This document shows positions 1 through 11,141 of a stretch of DNA of 64,000 nt, in pieces (positions within the stretch are counted from its first letter, which is position 1; every line of letters begins with the position of its first letter). A program made the translations under genes and the position numbers. The notes under the pieces are model-generated. The model searched no databases and was not told the origin of the DNA. It worked only from the letters and a program-made list of their open reading frames with translations. The stretch comes from Astragalus membranaceus (taxonomy: Eukaryota; Streptophyta; Magnoliopsida; Fabales; Fabaceae). The stretch covers positions 81,133,100-81,197,099 of the forward strand of contig CM076847.1 of assembly GCA_039519185.1 (NCBI GenBank), given 5' to 3'.

Positions 1-42
1 TGTCATTGCTTAGGGACAAGCAATAGTTTAAGTTTGGGGGTG
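1..42 (+). other. 3' internal end and polypurine tract of a gypsy element
   Basis: The sequence ends in the purine-rich stretch AAGTTTGGGGGTG directly before an LTR that begins TGATAACTCTCC. This arrangement is usual for Athila/Calypso-type Ty3/gypsy elements of plants, where the tract primes plus-strand DNA synthesis. Only the last ~40 bases of the internal region are in the window, so family placement is an inference. Confidence 0.55.
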
Positions 43-1418
43 TGATAACTCTCCATTTGTAGAGTTATTTATTCATTTCTATTCGTAAATCATTGTGAAT
101 TTGTATGCTTAGGCTAGGAATTATGTGAATATTTATGATTAATTAGGGAAAAGGGAATCAAGCACTGAATTGGAATATATTTGGCACAAATTGTGCCCTT
201 GTGAAATTTCTAATGTTTTCTGTCTAAGTGCTATAGCATCAGATGTTATAGCATCCCTGTGCGCAGCAGAGCTGGGACCCCTTGAAGACAGCAGCAGAAA
301 GCAGATCTGCAGTGAATCCTAACCTATCCAGTCAGCACCTCCCTATTGCCAGAATCCATGCTGATGCAGCCACCCTCCTACCACTTGCACTTCACCACTT
401 GTCTACCATGGGGGGACAACATACCTTGAGTTGGTGAAAAGAAGACCCACTTGCTTCATCCACTTGCAAGATAGGAGGGAAAACCACTCTATAAAGGAAA
501 GCTTCACTTCTGCACTTAAAAATCAACTTCCAGCACTTAAACTTCTCTGGTTCTAGAGGAAAAATACAGTGATAAGCTGTCCTCTTAGTTCCATTGAAGA
601 TCCACCATAGAAATCCACTAGAAGATCGTGTTCGGTTCATGCTATAGCACTGTCAGCACACCAGTTCATGCGTAGGAGTTGGAGGAGTGTATCTTTTGCG
701 CATTCTTCTTCTACTTTCTGTTTTGGTGACATGAACTCCATTATTTGTAAGTTGTTGATATTGCTAAACATGAGCTAAACATCTTGTAGTTGGATTGCTT
801 AAGCTTTGTAATAACTCTTTATGTGTTAATGATATAGTATTTTGATGTATGCATTTTAACCTTTGTGTTTAAGTATTTCCAAACTTGTTTTGGTACTGGC
901 CAACTAAAATAGGTAGATTCATGAATTCATAAATGGTTTATGAAAAAGATCTCAAAGATTAATGTGAGTGAGTGGTTGTTTTAGAGACATTTAGAACAAT
1001 CCTTGCCCAAACCTAGACATGGGAGGGCTTAGTTCATAGAGTGAACATTATGGGTTCTTTAATATACAAAGGTGAACTTACTTGAAGCCTAGACATATGA
1101 TCTTGTCACGAAACCTTGGTGAAAGTGACCGAAAGGCACGCAGCTTATGCTATAGCACTCAATGCTATAGCATTAACACAGAAGAGAAATTTACTAAGCA
1201 AAAACAGTCCAACTAATCCTTTACCATATAGTTTCCATATTTATTTCTTAAGCAATTTATCTCCTATTTTACTATTCTCAATATTGTGACTTACTTTACA
1301 CACTAATTCCCTGAGATATTCCAACTATAAATTAAGACCAATCCCTGTGGGTTCGACCTTTCTTTCTACTATATTACTTGTGTGACTACGTATACTTGCG
1401 TATATAAAATCCACAACA
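43..1418 (+). repeat. 3' LTR, Athila/Calypso-like Ty3/gypsy
   Basis: The LTR begins TGATAACT after a polypurine tract and ends CCACAACA, where LINE coding sequence resumes at 1419, so both borders are visible. It is about 1.38 kb. The 5' LTR lies outside the window, so neither identity nor TSD can be tested; the expected duplication would be GTAGA (1419-1423). It holds four perfect copies of the palindrome TGCTATAGCA (229, 640, 1148, 1163). No convincing ORF. Confidence 0.6.
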
Positions 1419-3395
1419 GTAGATAACCTATCCCAACTTAACCAATTAATCCCTCGCCTTGCTCCTCTATTCGAACCCCACCAGAATGAGTTGATCATCC
1501 TCTCCATCTCCTCTCCTAGAGATGTAGGAATCAGAAAAGTGCTCATGCAATAAGCCGAAATAGCTTGAGCCACTTATTTCACAAGCACCTCTGTGTCTGC
1601 TTTAGACAGATAACGACCTGACCACTGCCTGACCTTGTTCCACACTCGGTCTCGCAAATACCCAAATAGTTGTTTCTTGCTACGGCCTACCATAGAGGGT
1701 AAGCCAAGATATTTCCCTGTGCCAATGCATTCAGTCACCCCCAAAATATTAACCACTTGCTCTCTGATAGTCTCATTAGTATTCCTGCTGAAATATATCT
1801 CGGATTTCTGAAGATTTACAGACTGACCCGAAGCCTTCTCATAAGTTTCTAGAACTGCTTTTAGCTTTGTAGTTTCATTTACATCAGCCCTACAAAACAA
1901 AAAACAATCATCTGCAAATAACAAGTGTGTTAGGATCGGAGCCCCTCTACACACTTTGACGCCATGGATCTCTCCTCTCGCCTCACATTTTTTTAGTAAA
2001 GCCGTAAGGCCCTCTGCACAAAGAATAAAAAGGTAAGGTGACAGTGGGTCACCTGGCCTGAGACCTCTCCCTGGTGAGACTGAGCCAGCTCTCTCTCCAT
2101 TCATGAGCACTGAATAATGTACTGTTTCAACACACATTGCCATCCAATTCACCCATTTCTCATTAAAGCCCAACTTCACAAGAACACATCTCAAGTACCC
2201 CCAATCCACCCTATCATATGCTTTGCTGATATCAATTTTGAGGGCTACCTCCCCTACTTTCCCCCTCACCTTACACTTCAAATGATGGATGGTTTCAATT
2301 GCGACCATCACATTATCTAAAATAGAACGGTTAGAGACAAAAGCAGACTGCTCCAATGACACACACTTGGAAAGCACATCTTTCAATCTATTAGCCAAAA
2401 CTTTGGATATGATTTTGTATATGACATTACAAAGAGATATTGGCCTTAAATCACGCATGGTTGTTGGATTATCTACCTTTGGAATCAAAACAATGTTTGT
2501 GTCATTAAGCATAGGTGGGAACTCGCCGCTATCCAGCCAAGTGATACCGGCATGAAATAACTCAGGACCACATAGATTCCAGAATCGTTTAAAGAAAACT
2601 GGGTTCAAATCATCCGGGCCCGGAGCCTTGTCCGAATGCATTTGAAACAAAGCCTCCTTAAACTCACCAATGTCAAAAGGGGCCGCAGCTTGTCATTATC
2701 CTCCGCATTAACCACCCTTCGCATACAATCCACCACTGGCCCGTAATCACCATTCGCACCCTCAAACAAATGCGTGAAGTACCCATGCGCCACCTCCCCT
2801 AGCGCCACTTGTGAATCAGCCACCGTCCCATCTTCACGAGTTAATTTGACAATAGCGTTACGGCGACGTCGAGCACTAGCCATGGCATGAAAAAACTTAG
2901 AGTTAGTGTCGCTATCCCTTAACCAATGCACTTTCGCCCTTTGCTTCCAAAAAGCCTCCTCTTGAGTCAATAACAAACTCAATCTCGCATTAACCTCCTT
3001 ATAGCGATGCATCGCCCCCGCCTCCAACGTACCCCTCAACAACTCCATCTCCTCATTACACTTCTTAATATCAAGACGGTACCGCGCCCTCAACCTCCTA
3101 CCCCAACTATCAATGGCACTGGTACAATTATCCACCTTTTTCATCAATTCCCCTTCAGCTCCATTAGACCAACCCTCCTCAACAACAATAGGAAGATCAG
3201 CCTCCTCCAACCATGCATTCTCAAATCTGAACGGACGAATCGCTCCACGACGATGGCGTTCCCATAATTGCAACTAGAGAGGTGTGTGATCAGAGCGATC
3301 AGCAACGCCGTTGATTAGGCTACAATTCGGAAACAAATCAATCCAATCTTGTGTAGCAAGAACTCTGTCCAACCTTTCACGGTATTGGTTTTCTA
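1419..3395 (-). pseudogene. Truncated L1-type LINE ORF2 (endonuclease end plus reverse transcriptase)
   Basis: Reading on the minus strand, the end of an APE-type endonuclease lies at about 3277-3395 (ERLDRVLA, then SDHTPL), followed by a linker (to about 2690) and a LINE reverse transcriptase at 1574-2650. RT motifs seen are KAPGPDDL, LRPISL, ISKAYDRVDW, GLRPGDPLSPYLF and the catalytic FADD at 1907-1918. It is dead: a TAG follows SDHTPL near 3275, a one-base frameshift lies near 2660-2690, a TAA sits at 1574-1576, and the C-terminal part is cut at 1419 by the LTR insertion. The 5' end is truncated, as is common for LINEs. The family is an L1-like plant LINE; the identification rests on motif order and is confident. 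Confidence 0.9.
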
Positions 3396-3408
3396 AAAAG
3401 TTTATTTA

Positions 3409-3558
3409 GGGTCTATTTGAATAGATGTTTGAGTAGAACTTATTTTGAGCACTTATGATATAACTTTTGTTAGTGATAATTTATGATTTAACATAAAAAC
3501 TTATTTATCTCCGTAAGTTGTTTTTCGTAAGCTCAAAAATAAGCTAATCCAAACGGGC
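3409..3558. mobile_element. MITE-like element (hAT-like?)
   Basis: A 150-bp AT-rich segment starts GGGTCTATTTGAAT and ends ATCCAAACGGGC. These ends are imperfect inverted repeats of a kind often seen in plant non-autonomous DNA transposons. The body contains internal inverted words around AAGCTCAAAAATAAGC. The flanks are TTTATTTA and ATTTATTC, so an exact target duplication is not established. No coding capacity. Tentative. Confidence 0.35.
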
Positions 3559-3646
3559 ATTTATTCTATAACTCAGATGATTTTGTAGGTTTCTTTTCTC
3601 GATTTTTATAAGCAAAACTTTATTAAAAGGAGTACAAAGAGTACTC

Positions 3647-3694
3647 AAACTCATCAATAAATTTTATACCCAAAAAAAAAAACTCATCAATAAA
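3647..3694. repeat. 13-bp direct repeat around a short A-tailed insert
   Basis: ACTCATCAATAAA occurs at about 3647 and again at about 3682, enclosing only a short piece ending in a run of A. This is what a severely 5'-truncated LINE or SINE insertion with its target duplication looks like. Just upstream, 3605-3645 (CTTTATTAAAAGGAGTACAAAG) resembles the reverse complement of a plant LINE 3' tail. Small and therefore uncertain. Confidence 0.35.
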
Positions 3695-3759
3695 ATGGTC
3701 TACTTAAACCGTAAACATTCAAGCAGGGGAGAGCACCCATCAAAATAATTCAGCAAGAT

Positions 3760-3895
3760 CCGTAAGGCCTAGTTCAACTAGTAAATGCCGAAACTGTTAG
3801 GCTGAATATCATGTCTCGGGTTCAAACTCGGGACCTCACAATTGTGTGTGTGAGTTTCTAGTGGCAATTGTCACTCTGTCTACTAACCAAAAAAT
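3760..3895 (+). mobile_element. tRNA-derived SINE
   Basis: The segment begins near AAGGCCTAGTTCAACTAGTA, which fits a pol III A box, and has GGGTTCAAACTCGGG about 50 bp later, which fits a B box (GGTTCRANNC). It then runs through a stretch ending TCTGTCTACTAACC and an A-rich tail. This arrangement is that of plant SINEs. It is not a functional tRNA gene: no cloverleaf closes. No exact target duplication was identified. Confidence 0.55.
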
Positions 3896-4669
3896 AATTA
3901 AGCAAGCATCTACCCACCCCCACAAAAACCATTCCCATGTCAATGTCATACCCTTGATCCAATAAATTATATTTTATCATTTACATTTTCATTGAACAAT
4001 ATTTATGGAAAACATTTTCCATTGGAAAATATTTATAGAAAACAACATTTATGGAAAACGTGTGTTTAGCTTTCACCTTCATTTTTTTCCTCTATTTCAT
4101 ATTTATTTTACTTTCCAAAAATTTATCTATGTAAAACATGCATTTCAAAAACTTGATTATGGAGTGCTTCAAAAATTAAATTATGAAATATAATTTTGTT
4201 TTCCCAAATTTGTTTTCTGGAATGAACAAAGTTCTAGATTTGAGTGGTGGTGTCACCCTATGTAAAGCTGGCAATGAACAATAAACTTGAATATAGTTTG
4301 AAATTCGACTCGATAAGCATCTTACTGAACTTGGTTCATGAACCAAATGAACTAAACTTGAGCTGAAAATTGAGCTCACTAAATAAACGAGTTGAACATG
4401 AGCTTAGTATGGTTCGACTATGTATTTTTATTTCAATATCATCTCTATTATGCATTTTGTGTTTTTAGAATAAAGTTATTTATTTATTGGTTTGTGCAAT
4501 TTGTTTATCACTAATTATTTCAATATTTTCATCGATGAAATAATAAAGTTTGCACTTACTTTTATTTTCAAAGGCTTAATTCTACTCTCTCTAAGTTTCT
4601 GAAAATGGGTAAATGTAACCATATTGGGGTTGAACTATAGTAGTGAGATATAAGGAGGATACTTTGGCC
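3896..4669. other. Intergenic AT-rich DNA, no gene recognised
   Basis: I see no coding or RNA gene here. It contains short repeated words (AACATTTATGGAAAAC twice near 4000-4060) and a stretch at 4270-4420 rich in GAGCTC, TTGAAC and TCGAC words that may be a decayed MITE. Confidence 0.4.
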
Positions 4670-5203
4670 CTTATTTTTGTGTGCTTCGGGTTTTATGTCG
4701 AGAACCCCGCGAGGCAATTTGGCCTTCAAATATAGGAAAAGTCAGGACTTTCCGTATTTCCTCCACACCAACTTCGTGGGTCTCTTGTTTTCTTTTATGT
4801 GGAGCCTCCTGTTTTACTCAGTTGTGGTGCTTGTTCAGCGGTTGTTGTTTGGTCACTCTGGTTGTTGACGACAACTTGGTTGAGGTTACAGTCTCTCTGG
4901 ACGCTACAATTTTGGGAGGGCAATTGGTCTCTTCTCGCAACATCACGAAATCCCTAAATTGTTGGCCCATTGGGTCTTTTCTCAGTTTTTGGATTTTTAT
5001 CTTTTAGTTAACTTTTAAGCATGTATGTTCAGGTGCTCCTTATGCTTGATGAAATTTCTTAAGAGTTTATGTTAGGCCTGATTGGTGCCCCTCTTTGGGT
5101 TGTTACGATGCTTGTTTGCGAACTGTTAGCCTACAATAAGTGTAATTTTTGGTGGCGCTTATCTATTATCAATGAAATATTACATTATTGACAAACAAAA
5201 AAC
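4670..5203 (+). mobile_element. Possible LINE 3' end fragment
   Basis: The stretch ends ATCAATGAAATATTACATTATTGAC plus A-rich sequence, the style of plant LINE 3' ends with an embedded poly(A) signal followed by A tracts. Upstream there are short open frames (4677-5007) but no recognisable domain. Identification by style only. Confidence 0.3.
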
Positions 5204-5270
5204 TTTTTTTCTGTACAGTCATGTGTCTATGTTACGTATTATTTGTATTGTTCATCGGGTATTGCTTATA

Positions 5271-5435
5271 CTAGTTCTAACACTCGTGCTCTGCACGGGC
5301 TTGCCCTTTCTTAATTCCATTATCTTTTAAAAAGACAGGAATACTACTATTATTATATTATTATTATTTTTTGGCCAAAGTTATTATATTATTATTGGTA
5401 CACGATATAATGCATTGAGGTAAGCTTTTTATCCA
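5271..5435 (-). mobile_element. Probable Helitron 3' terminus
   Basis: On the minus strand the sequence reads a GC-rich hairpin (CCCGTGCAGAGCACGAG) followed within about 10 nt by CTAG and then T. A hairpin followed by CTRR at an A/T insertion site is the accepted Helitron 3' end. The body would extend to higher coordinates but is interrupted by the Ogre-like LTR at 5436, and no 5' TC end or Rep/helicase gene is visible. Non-autonomous or truncated. Confidence 0.45.
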
Positions 5436-5884
5436 TGTTGTGACCGTGATCCCGACGTAAACGGCTCAAAAATTGATCGTTTTAGGAGTCGCCACCCAAT
5501 TTATTTAATAGGAAAAAATTGAGAAAAACCTAATTAGAAGTTATTGGCCTGCGTATACCAGATTGATTCGGGAGTCGATTATGCATAGGGAAGGGCAGAA
5601 ACTTAATCCCACTGCACCCCTAGTACATCTGTCATAAGACAGTTACCCTAAATCCGATTGTGCAAATACTAATAAATTACGAGTTTTTTGTTTACCCAAA
5701 AATTAAGTAAAAAAGAATTATTTAGGAATAAATAAAATAGGAACCAATTTAGGAAAATTTAATTTTGACTTGACGGGGAAGCCCCGCTCCTACGTATCCT
5801 TTGGTGCAATGAGGAACTCAAAAGTCACGTAGTTCTTCCTGAAAAAGTTTGTTGGTTGGTTGATTTTTTTTGAAGGGGTTTAAG
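5436..5884 (-). repeat. Level 0: Ogre-like LTR, left part
   Basis: It begins TGTTGTGACCGTGATCCC, matching in layout the reverse complement of Ogre-type LTR ends in this window (TGTTGCACCCCG...). It carries the same GCTCCTACGTATC module with a CGGGG/CCCCG hairpin (5774-5786). It is interrupted at 5885 by the level-1 Sirevirus; TTAAG at 5880-5884 is the target duplication. This shows the whole 58-kb nest sits inside an Ogre-type element. Confidence 0.65.
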
Positions 5885-7547
5885 TGTTGGACTATATGAT
5901 AACCTTAGAGGGGGGTGAATAAGGTTCTACACTAAAATTGAAATCTTTTTAATTTTCCAAAAATTAACGATGCATGTTTAAATCGAATGCGGAAAATAAG
6001 ATTTAAACTATATGCAATACCTAAGCAAGCTATAACTATGACAGAACCAGTTACAGTGATATTTTTCGCTAACCACACTATTATCAAATTTAACGATAAA
6101 CAGATTGTGATATTGAACACAGCGCAATGAAATCAAATATAACGATAAACAAATACAAACAAAAAACAAAGTAAAGAGAAGGGAAAGAGATACACCGTGA
6201 TTTTTACAAGGTTCGGGATAAAAGCCCTACGTCCTCGGCCTCCGGCTTTGCAACCTTTGGACTTGATAACAACCACTATATGAGAAGAACTTATTTAACA
6301 TCTTACAAGCAACTTCCCTATAGCTACCACACCAATCTCAACATTCCCCAAATTGAGAACCCAAGCTCCCCGCTAAGGATTTCGCTAACAATTCAATCTC
6401 CCCGATTGAATTACCCAATAACACTTCCCAGGATTTCACAACAACCAAGCAATAGATGAATACAACTGAAAACCTATGATCCAATCACTCAAGCAGTATA
6501 ACAGTGTAGTAGTTGAGAGAGATGAGTGATTTGGATTTAACGATGAAGAACTTGAAGAAAGAATATGACAGTGAGAGTTCAGTTCTTTTCTTCTTTTTGA
6601 TTCGTAAGTTGTGCGTTGTTGTTCTTTCTTCTTTTTGATTCGTAAGTTGTGCGTTGTTGTTCTTTCTACGTTCGTGAAAAAACCCTAAGTGCCTATTTAT
6701 AGGGTTTGTAAAAATATGACCGTTGAAGCACTTTTTAACACTATTGTACAATCGATTGTTTGCTTATAAAAACATAGTTTGAAATCGATTATGTGCTTTA
6801 AGTAAATAGGAGAGAAATCGATTTTTGGCTTCCAAAACAAGTTAAAAAATTGATTCCTTGCTTAAGAGAAAGCAAGTCGTAAATCGATTTAGTGCTTAAT
6901 ACAACTAAGACAAGAATCGATTGTTTTCTTCCCAACACAAGTTCTTTTAAAACCAAGTCATGAATCGATTCTTCTCTTTAAACTATAAAGCCATAAATCG
7001 ATTTCCATACTTTAAAAAACAAGGTCAAAATCGATTTGGTTCTTCAAATACACAAAGTCATCAATCGATTGTTTTCTTTCCAAAACTAGTTCTTTTAAAA
7101 ACAATCTAATATTGAAATCGATTTCTAGCTTAACGTACCAAATCAAGAATCGATTCTTTACTTCAAAAACAAGTTCTTTTAAAACACTAACCCGTGAATC
7201 TATTTTCTTTAAAAAACAACAATTCATTATATGTGCCTAACCTATTAGCATTCTTTTATATAAAAAAAATTTCTAAGCTTTTCACACAACAGTTATATTT
7301 TAAAAAATCATCTCTCAACTACTAAAAGTTATAGAACTGAAATGATAGGATCTTACATGGTGTCCTATCAAAAGTAGATTAACAAATAGTTCTTGAACTC
7401 TAGAGTAGCTTCTCCTCCAAACCGCTACACTTTAAGATATCCTGCACTTTGATTCATGTACTGTACTTTTGTTCAACTGTAACCATTAGTAGACAGATTG
7501 TAATTTGTTATCATACAAAACAAAGAGTGTTTGTCACTGGTTCAACA
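5885..7547 (-). repeat. Level 1 3' LTR
   Basis: On the minus strand it begins TGTTGAACC (at 7547) right after the polypurine tract AAAAAGGGGGAGTTT and ends ATATAGTCCAACA (at 5885). It matches 62037-63647 throughout. The border at 5885 rather than 5897 is chosen because only this gives the TTAAG duplication. Contains the promoter block listed separately. Confidence 0.9.
6694..7155 (-). promoter_or_regulatory. U3 promoter block: AATCGATT array plus TATA box
   Basis: About 11 perfect AATCGATT palindromes spaced about 30-50 bp lie at 6750-7155, upstream (minus strand) of the TATA-like TATAAATA at 6694-6701. One further site is degraded to AATTGATT. The position just before TATA suggests binding sites controlling LTR transcription; that role is inferred. 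Confidence 0.6.
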
Positions 7548-7747
7548 AACTCCCCCTTTTTGATGATAACAAATTACCTTATGCATAGGGAGGCGATAAA
7601 CAAGAAACAACGGCAAAAGCTCCCCCTTAGCATAAGCATAACAAAAACTAATCCAATGACATTGAGATATACAAGCAGAGCAACAAGTCTTTCTCCCCCT
7701 TTGTTTTCATCAAAAAGGAGGGAAAACACACAAGACACATAATCACA
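7548..7747 (-). other. Level 1 3' untranslated region with multiple polypurine tracts
   Basis: Three GGGGGAG-type blocks (minus strand) lie at about 7549-7560, 7620-7627 and 7692-7700. Repeated polypurine-tract cores upstream of the 3' LTR are a reported Sirevirus feature. The one adjoining the LTR is the probable plus-strand primer. Confidence 0.7.
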
Positions 7748-8410
7748 TTATAAACTGGCAAAATCAAGCATACCGAGCTCTCTCCGGATCTTACTCATGT
7801 CATACTTCTTTAGTAGCTCCTTTGAGAACTTGTTTTGACATATGAAGATTCCTTCTTTCATTTGCTTTACTTGAAGTCCCAAAAAGAAATTCAGCTCCCC
7901 CATCATGCTCATCTTAAACTCGCTAGTCATCATTTCAGAAAACTCCTTGCACAAATCATCATTAGTAGACCCAAAAATAATATCATCAACATAAATTTGA
8001 ACTACAATGATATGGTTGCCATTGGTTTTAAGGAATAAGGTAGAATCAATCTTACCCCTTTTGAAACCATTTGCAATTAAATGTTTACTTAGTCTCTCAT
8101 ACCAAGCTCTAGGAGCTTGTTTTAATCCATAAAGTGCTTTGTCAAGTTTGAAAACATGATTTGGGTTTTTAAAATCTTCAAAACCAGGGGGTTGTTTTAC
8201 ATATACTTCTTCTTCTAAAAAACCGTTTAGGAAGGCACTCTTGACGTCCATTTAGTGTAGTTTGAAGTCCATGTAACTAGCAATGCCAATATTATACGAA
8301 TGGACTCCAACCTAGCCACCGGAGCAAAAGTTTCTTCAAAATCCACCCCTTCGATTTGGTTAAAACCTTGAACAACTAAACGCCTTTTATTTAGTAAAAC
8401 AACACCATTT
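7748..8410 (-). pseudogene. Level 1 reverse transcriptase, C-terminal part fused to the polyprotein tail
   Basis: The minus strand encodes the copia RT: MDVKSAFLNGF, QPPGFED, ALYGLKQAPRAWYERL and the catalytic YVDD within QIYVDDIIFG, then MMGELNFFLGLQV. It jumps from ELLKKYDMSK straight to RRELGMLDFASL and a stop at 7748-7750, so nearly all RNase H is deleted in frame. A frameshift near 8275 and an in-frame TAA just before MDVKS also break it. The upstream part of the same domain is at 52133-52761, separated by the level-2 insertion at the TCATC duplication (8411-8415). Confidence 0.92.
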
Positions 8411-8415
8411 TCATC

Positions 8416-10023
8416 TGTTACCAAGTGGTTTCAGTATCAAGAGGGGGGTGAATTGAGATTTAAAAACTTTTCAGATCTTTCGAAAACGTTTTTCCCCTTT
8501 TCAATGACTTAGATCAATTTTCGCGCAGGTTAAGTGGAAGCGAAGGAAATAGAAGATAAAGAAATAAAGAAGTAAGACAGTAAAGCAGGAAAGCAGTAAA
8601 GCACGCAGAGATTTATCCTGGTTCGGTCACCTCCTAGTGACCTACGTCCAGTCCTCACCTTGTGAGATTTTCCACTAACCAAAACAACAAGGCTTATAGG
8701 TGCCTTGCAAAACCTTTACAGACTCAAGCACTCTCCTCCTAGGATACCCCACCTATGGAGAGCCCTCAAATCTATTACAACAATAACAAGAGATACCCCA
8801 CCCCTGTTACAACCAGCTGCCCCAGAAAGATACCCCACTTCCTAGTGCAAACAGCTACCCTAGAGAGATACCCCACTCCCTAGTACAAATCACAACAATT
8901 AAACAATAACAAATATAAAGACAGAAATACCTCTAACGAAGGCAGATATTACAACTTGAAGAATGCAACCCCAACTAACTCTTAGCGAAAGATCAGCTCA
9001 GACGGACCAACAGTGCGTGACGAGCAAAAGTAAAAGCGTGAAGAGTTTTTCTCAAAATGTGCTCTGATTCGTGAAATGGGTTGTATCGGAAATGAACACA
9101 ATGAGGTGCCTATTTATAGGCTATGAGAAAATCAAGTTTACGTTGAAAATAATGTAGGAATCGATTCTTTGTTGAAAACATTTGATCTAGGAATCGATTC
9201 ATTTAAGTGAGGAATCGATTTTGACTTTGTTTTGAAAATAGGGAAAATCGATTCTTGAGATCCAGGAAGGCTAGGAATCGATTCTTATACTAAATGTAAT
9301 TTGTATGAATCGATTCTTGGCTTGCCTGAGACATGTAGGAATCGATTTCTAAGTTTAGAAGAGAAATGCAAATCGATTCATGGACTTAAGACATGTAAGG
9401 AATCGATTGTTTGTATGTTTTAACTTAAAGCAATAATCGATTCTTTGCCTGATTATATTCAAGAGGAGAATCGATTCTTTCATGTATGGAAAAAGGTGTG
9501 AATCGATTCTTTCAATTTAGGAGATAAGTAGAAATCGATTTCTTCAAATATGGAAACAATATGAATCACTTGTATGCTTATGAAATCGATTAGGAGCTTA
9601 GCCATTGTGTTTGAAAATCGATTTTATGCTTAGTTTAAAGAGAGTGAATTCGATTTTAGGGTTTTTCAAAAATACTTTTTAGGTTTACTTGTTCATGCAT
9701 GTATTTTGAAAAAACTTTGGGACGTGAGACTTTGCGAGATGAGCTGACCTTCGTAAGAGCTTCAAGTTTTCCTAAGACACACCCAAACCCTAAGGACTAC
9801 CTTTATATTTAATGACTACCCTTAAACTTGAATCTTCAATCCTTGAGCTTGATTGTCTTGGATTGTGACTTTGATGTTTTGTCACTTTCATTAACTTTGG
9901 CCATCAACTTTGGCTTTTGCCTTTTTTTACTATTATCAACTTTAGCTTTTGTCTTTTTCATCATCAAAACCTCTTAACCACTTCATCATCAAAACTTAGC
10001 CTACAACACAAGATATCTACATT
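8416..10023 (-). repeat. Level 2 3' LTR
   Basis: The minus-strand LTR starts TGTAGATATC at 10023, immediately after the polypurine tract at 10024-10037, and ends GGTAACA at 8416. The same sequence with scattered changes is at 50528-52127. It includes a run of GATACCCCAC words (8740-8885) and the promoter block. Confidence 0.93.
9111..9622 (-). promoter_or_regulatory. U3 promoter block: AATCGATT array plus TATA box
   Basis: Fifteen perfect AATCGATT palindromes lie at 9159-9622, typically flanked as GGAATCGATTC, upstream (minus strand) of TATAAATA at 9111-9118. Two more sites near 9565 and 9649 are degenerate. Confidence 0.6.
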
Positions 10024-11141
10024 CTCCCCCTTTTTGATGATGACAAAACATTTACTCATCTCAAGGTGGGAGGTTAGTTCAAACAAATAATGCATATATA
10101 TGATACTCCCCCTATCATGATGCTCCCCCTGTTTTATTGACTATATGCATAGTGACAATGCTATGACAGATCTATATGCTCATTCTATATGCTTTATGCA
10201 ACTCTATATTTCTCTCCCCTTTTTGTCATGATCAAAAGGGTCGACGTAAGATAGAGTTTGCGAATCGAATGACACAACTATTTGAAGAACCATTGTAGAT
10301 TTATAAGTGATCATCAAAACCAAAAGAAAAACATATTTTGAAACCATGAAGAGAGTATTTCATCAAAACAGGTAAAATCATGAGTCTCAAACACTGTGAA
10401 GTAGTTGTTTTAAGCTTTATACATTTCATGCTGCTTAGTTTGAAAGTTGGTGATGGCAGCCAGAATATGGGAGAAAAATTATTTTAGGTAAACAACGATT
10501 GTGAGCATGTATTCTGAAAATTACTGGCAATTGATTGTGACAGGAGAAAATAGATTTAAAAAAAAAATAGCGCTTCAACTGCTTTTAGAAAATGCTTTTT
10601 GAGCACGCAGAAATTCATAAGTCACAATTTCACTTGAATCCACGTTTCTTTACAAAATCACTTGAGAAACAAAAACTCGTTTGAAGAACCAAATTTTCTT
10701 TTGCAATGGATCGTAAAAGTATCAACTTGTTTGTGATGACTCAACTAGCTCAATCACACTATCGCCTTTCTAACCATAACCTCTAAGAAGGTGATGTATA
10801 ATTTCTATATGATCAGTCCTAGAGGGTTGACCAGAATACTTTGTTGATTCCTGTTATTCTAATCATGCCTTATAAATATTGTTCTTAATGATGCATGAAA
10901 TTAAAAATGAATCATTTATTTCTCGCATACATGCCAATCATAATGAATGGATCGATTATAAGGACTAACCTTCATGAATGTTCTTTCTTCTTACCATAAG
11001 ATTCAGGGATTACTTTTAGTCACATATTTGACTTAATAAACTATTCTTAAGCACATTTTCAAAATAGAGGTGAATAAAATTTTAACCAATCTGACCTTTA
11101 CCGGTGATTCTTCCTCTATTTATCACAAGTCACATGACGGC
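10024..11141 (-). pseudogene. Level 2 remnant: 3' UTR, RNase H end and protease start
   Basis: Minus strand: 10024-10260 is the 3' UTR with four polypurine blocks (near 10024, 10104, 10120 and 10206). About 10670-10860 aligns, with many stops, to the RNase H C-terminus of the level-4 copies (the region encoding HSRTKHIEIRHHF). About 11060-11141 aligns to the stretch after the protease active site (GHVTYGDNN). Between these two, integrase and RT are missing. The level-2 body is cut at 11141 by a solo LTR. Confidence 0.7.

Noticed and set aside
5897..5904. LTR border at TGATAACC for the level-1 3' LTR
   Set aside because: It gives no target duplication; the border at 5885 gives TTAAG on both sides.
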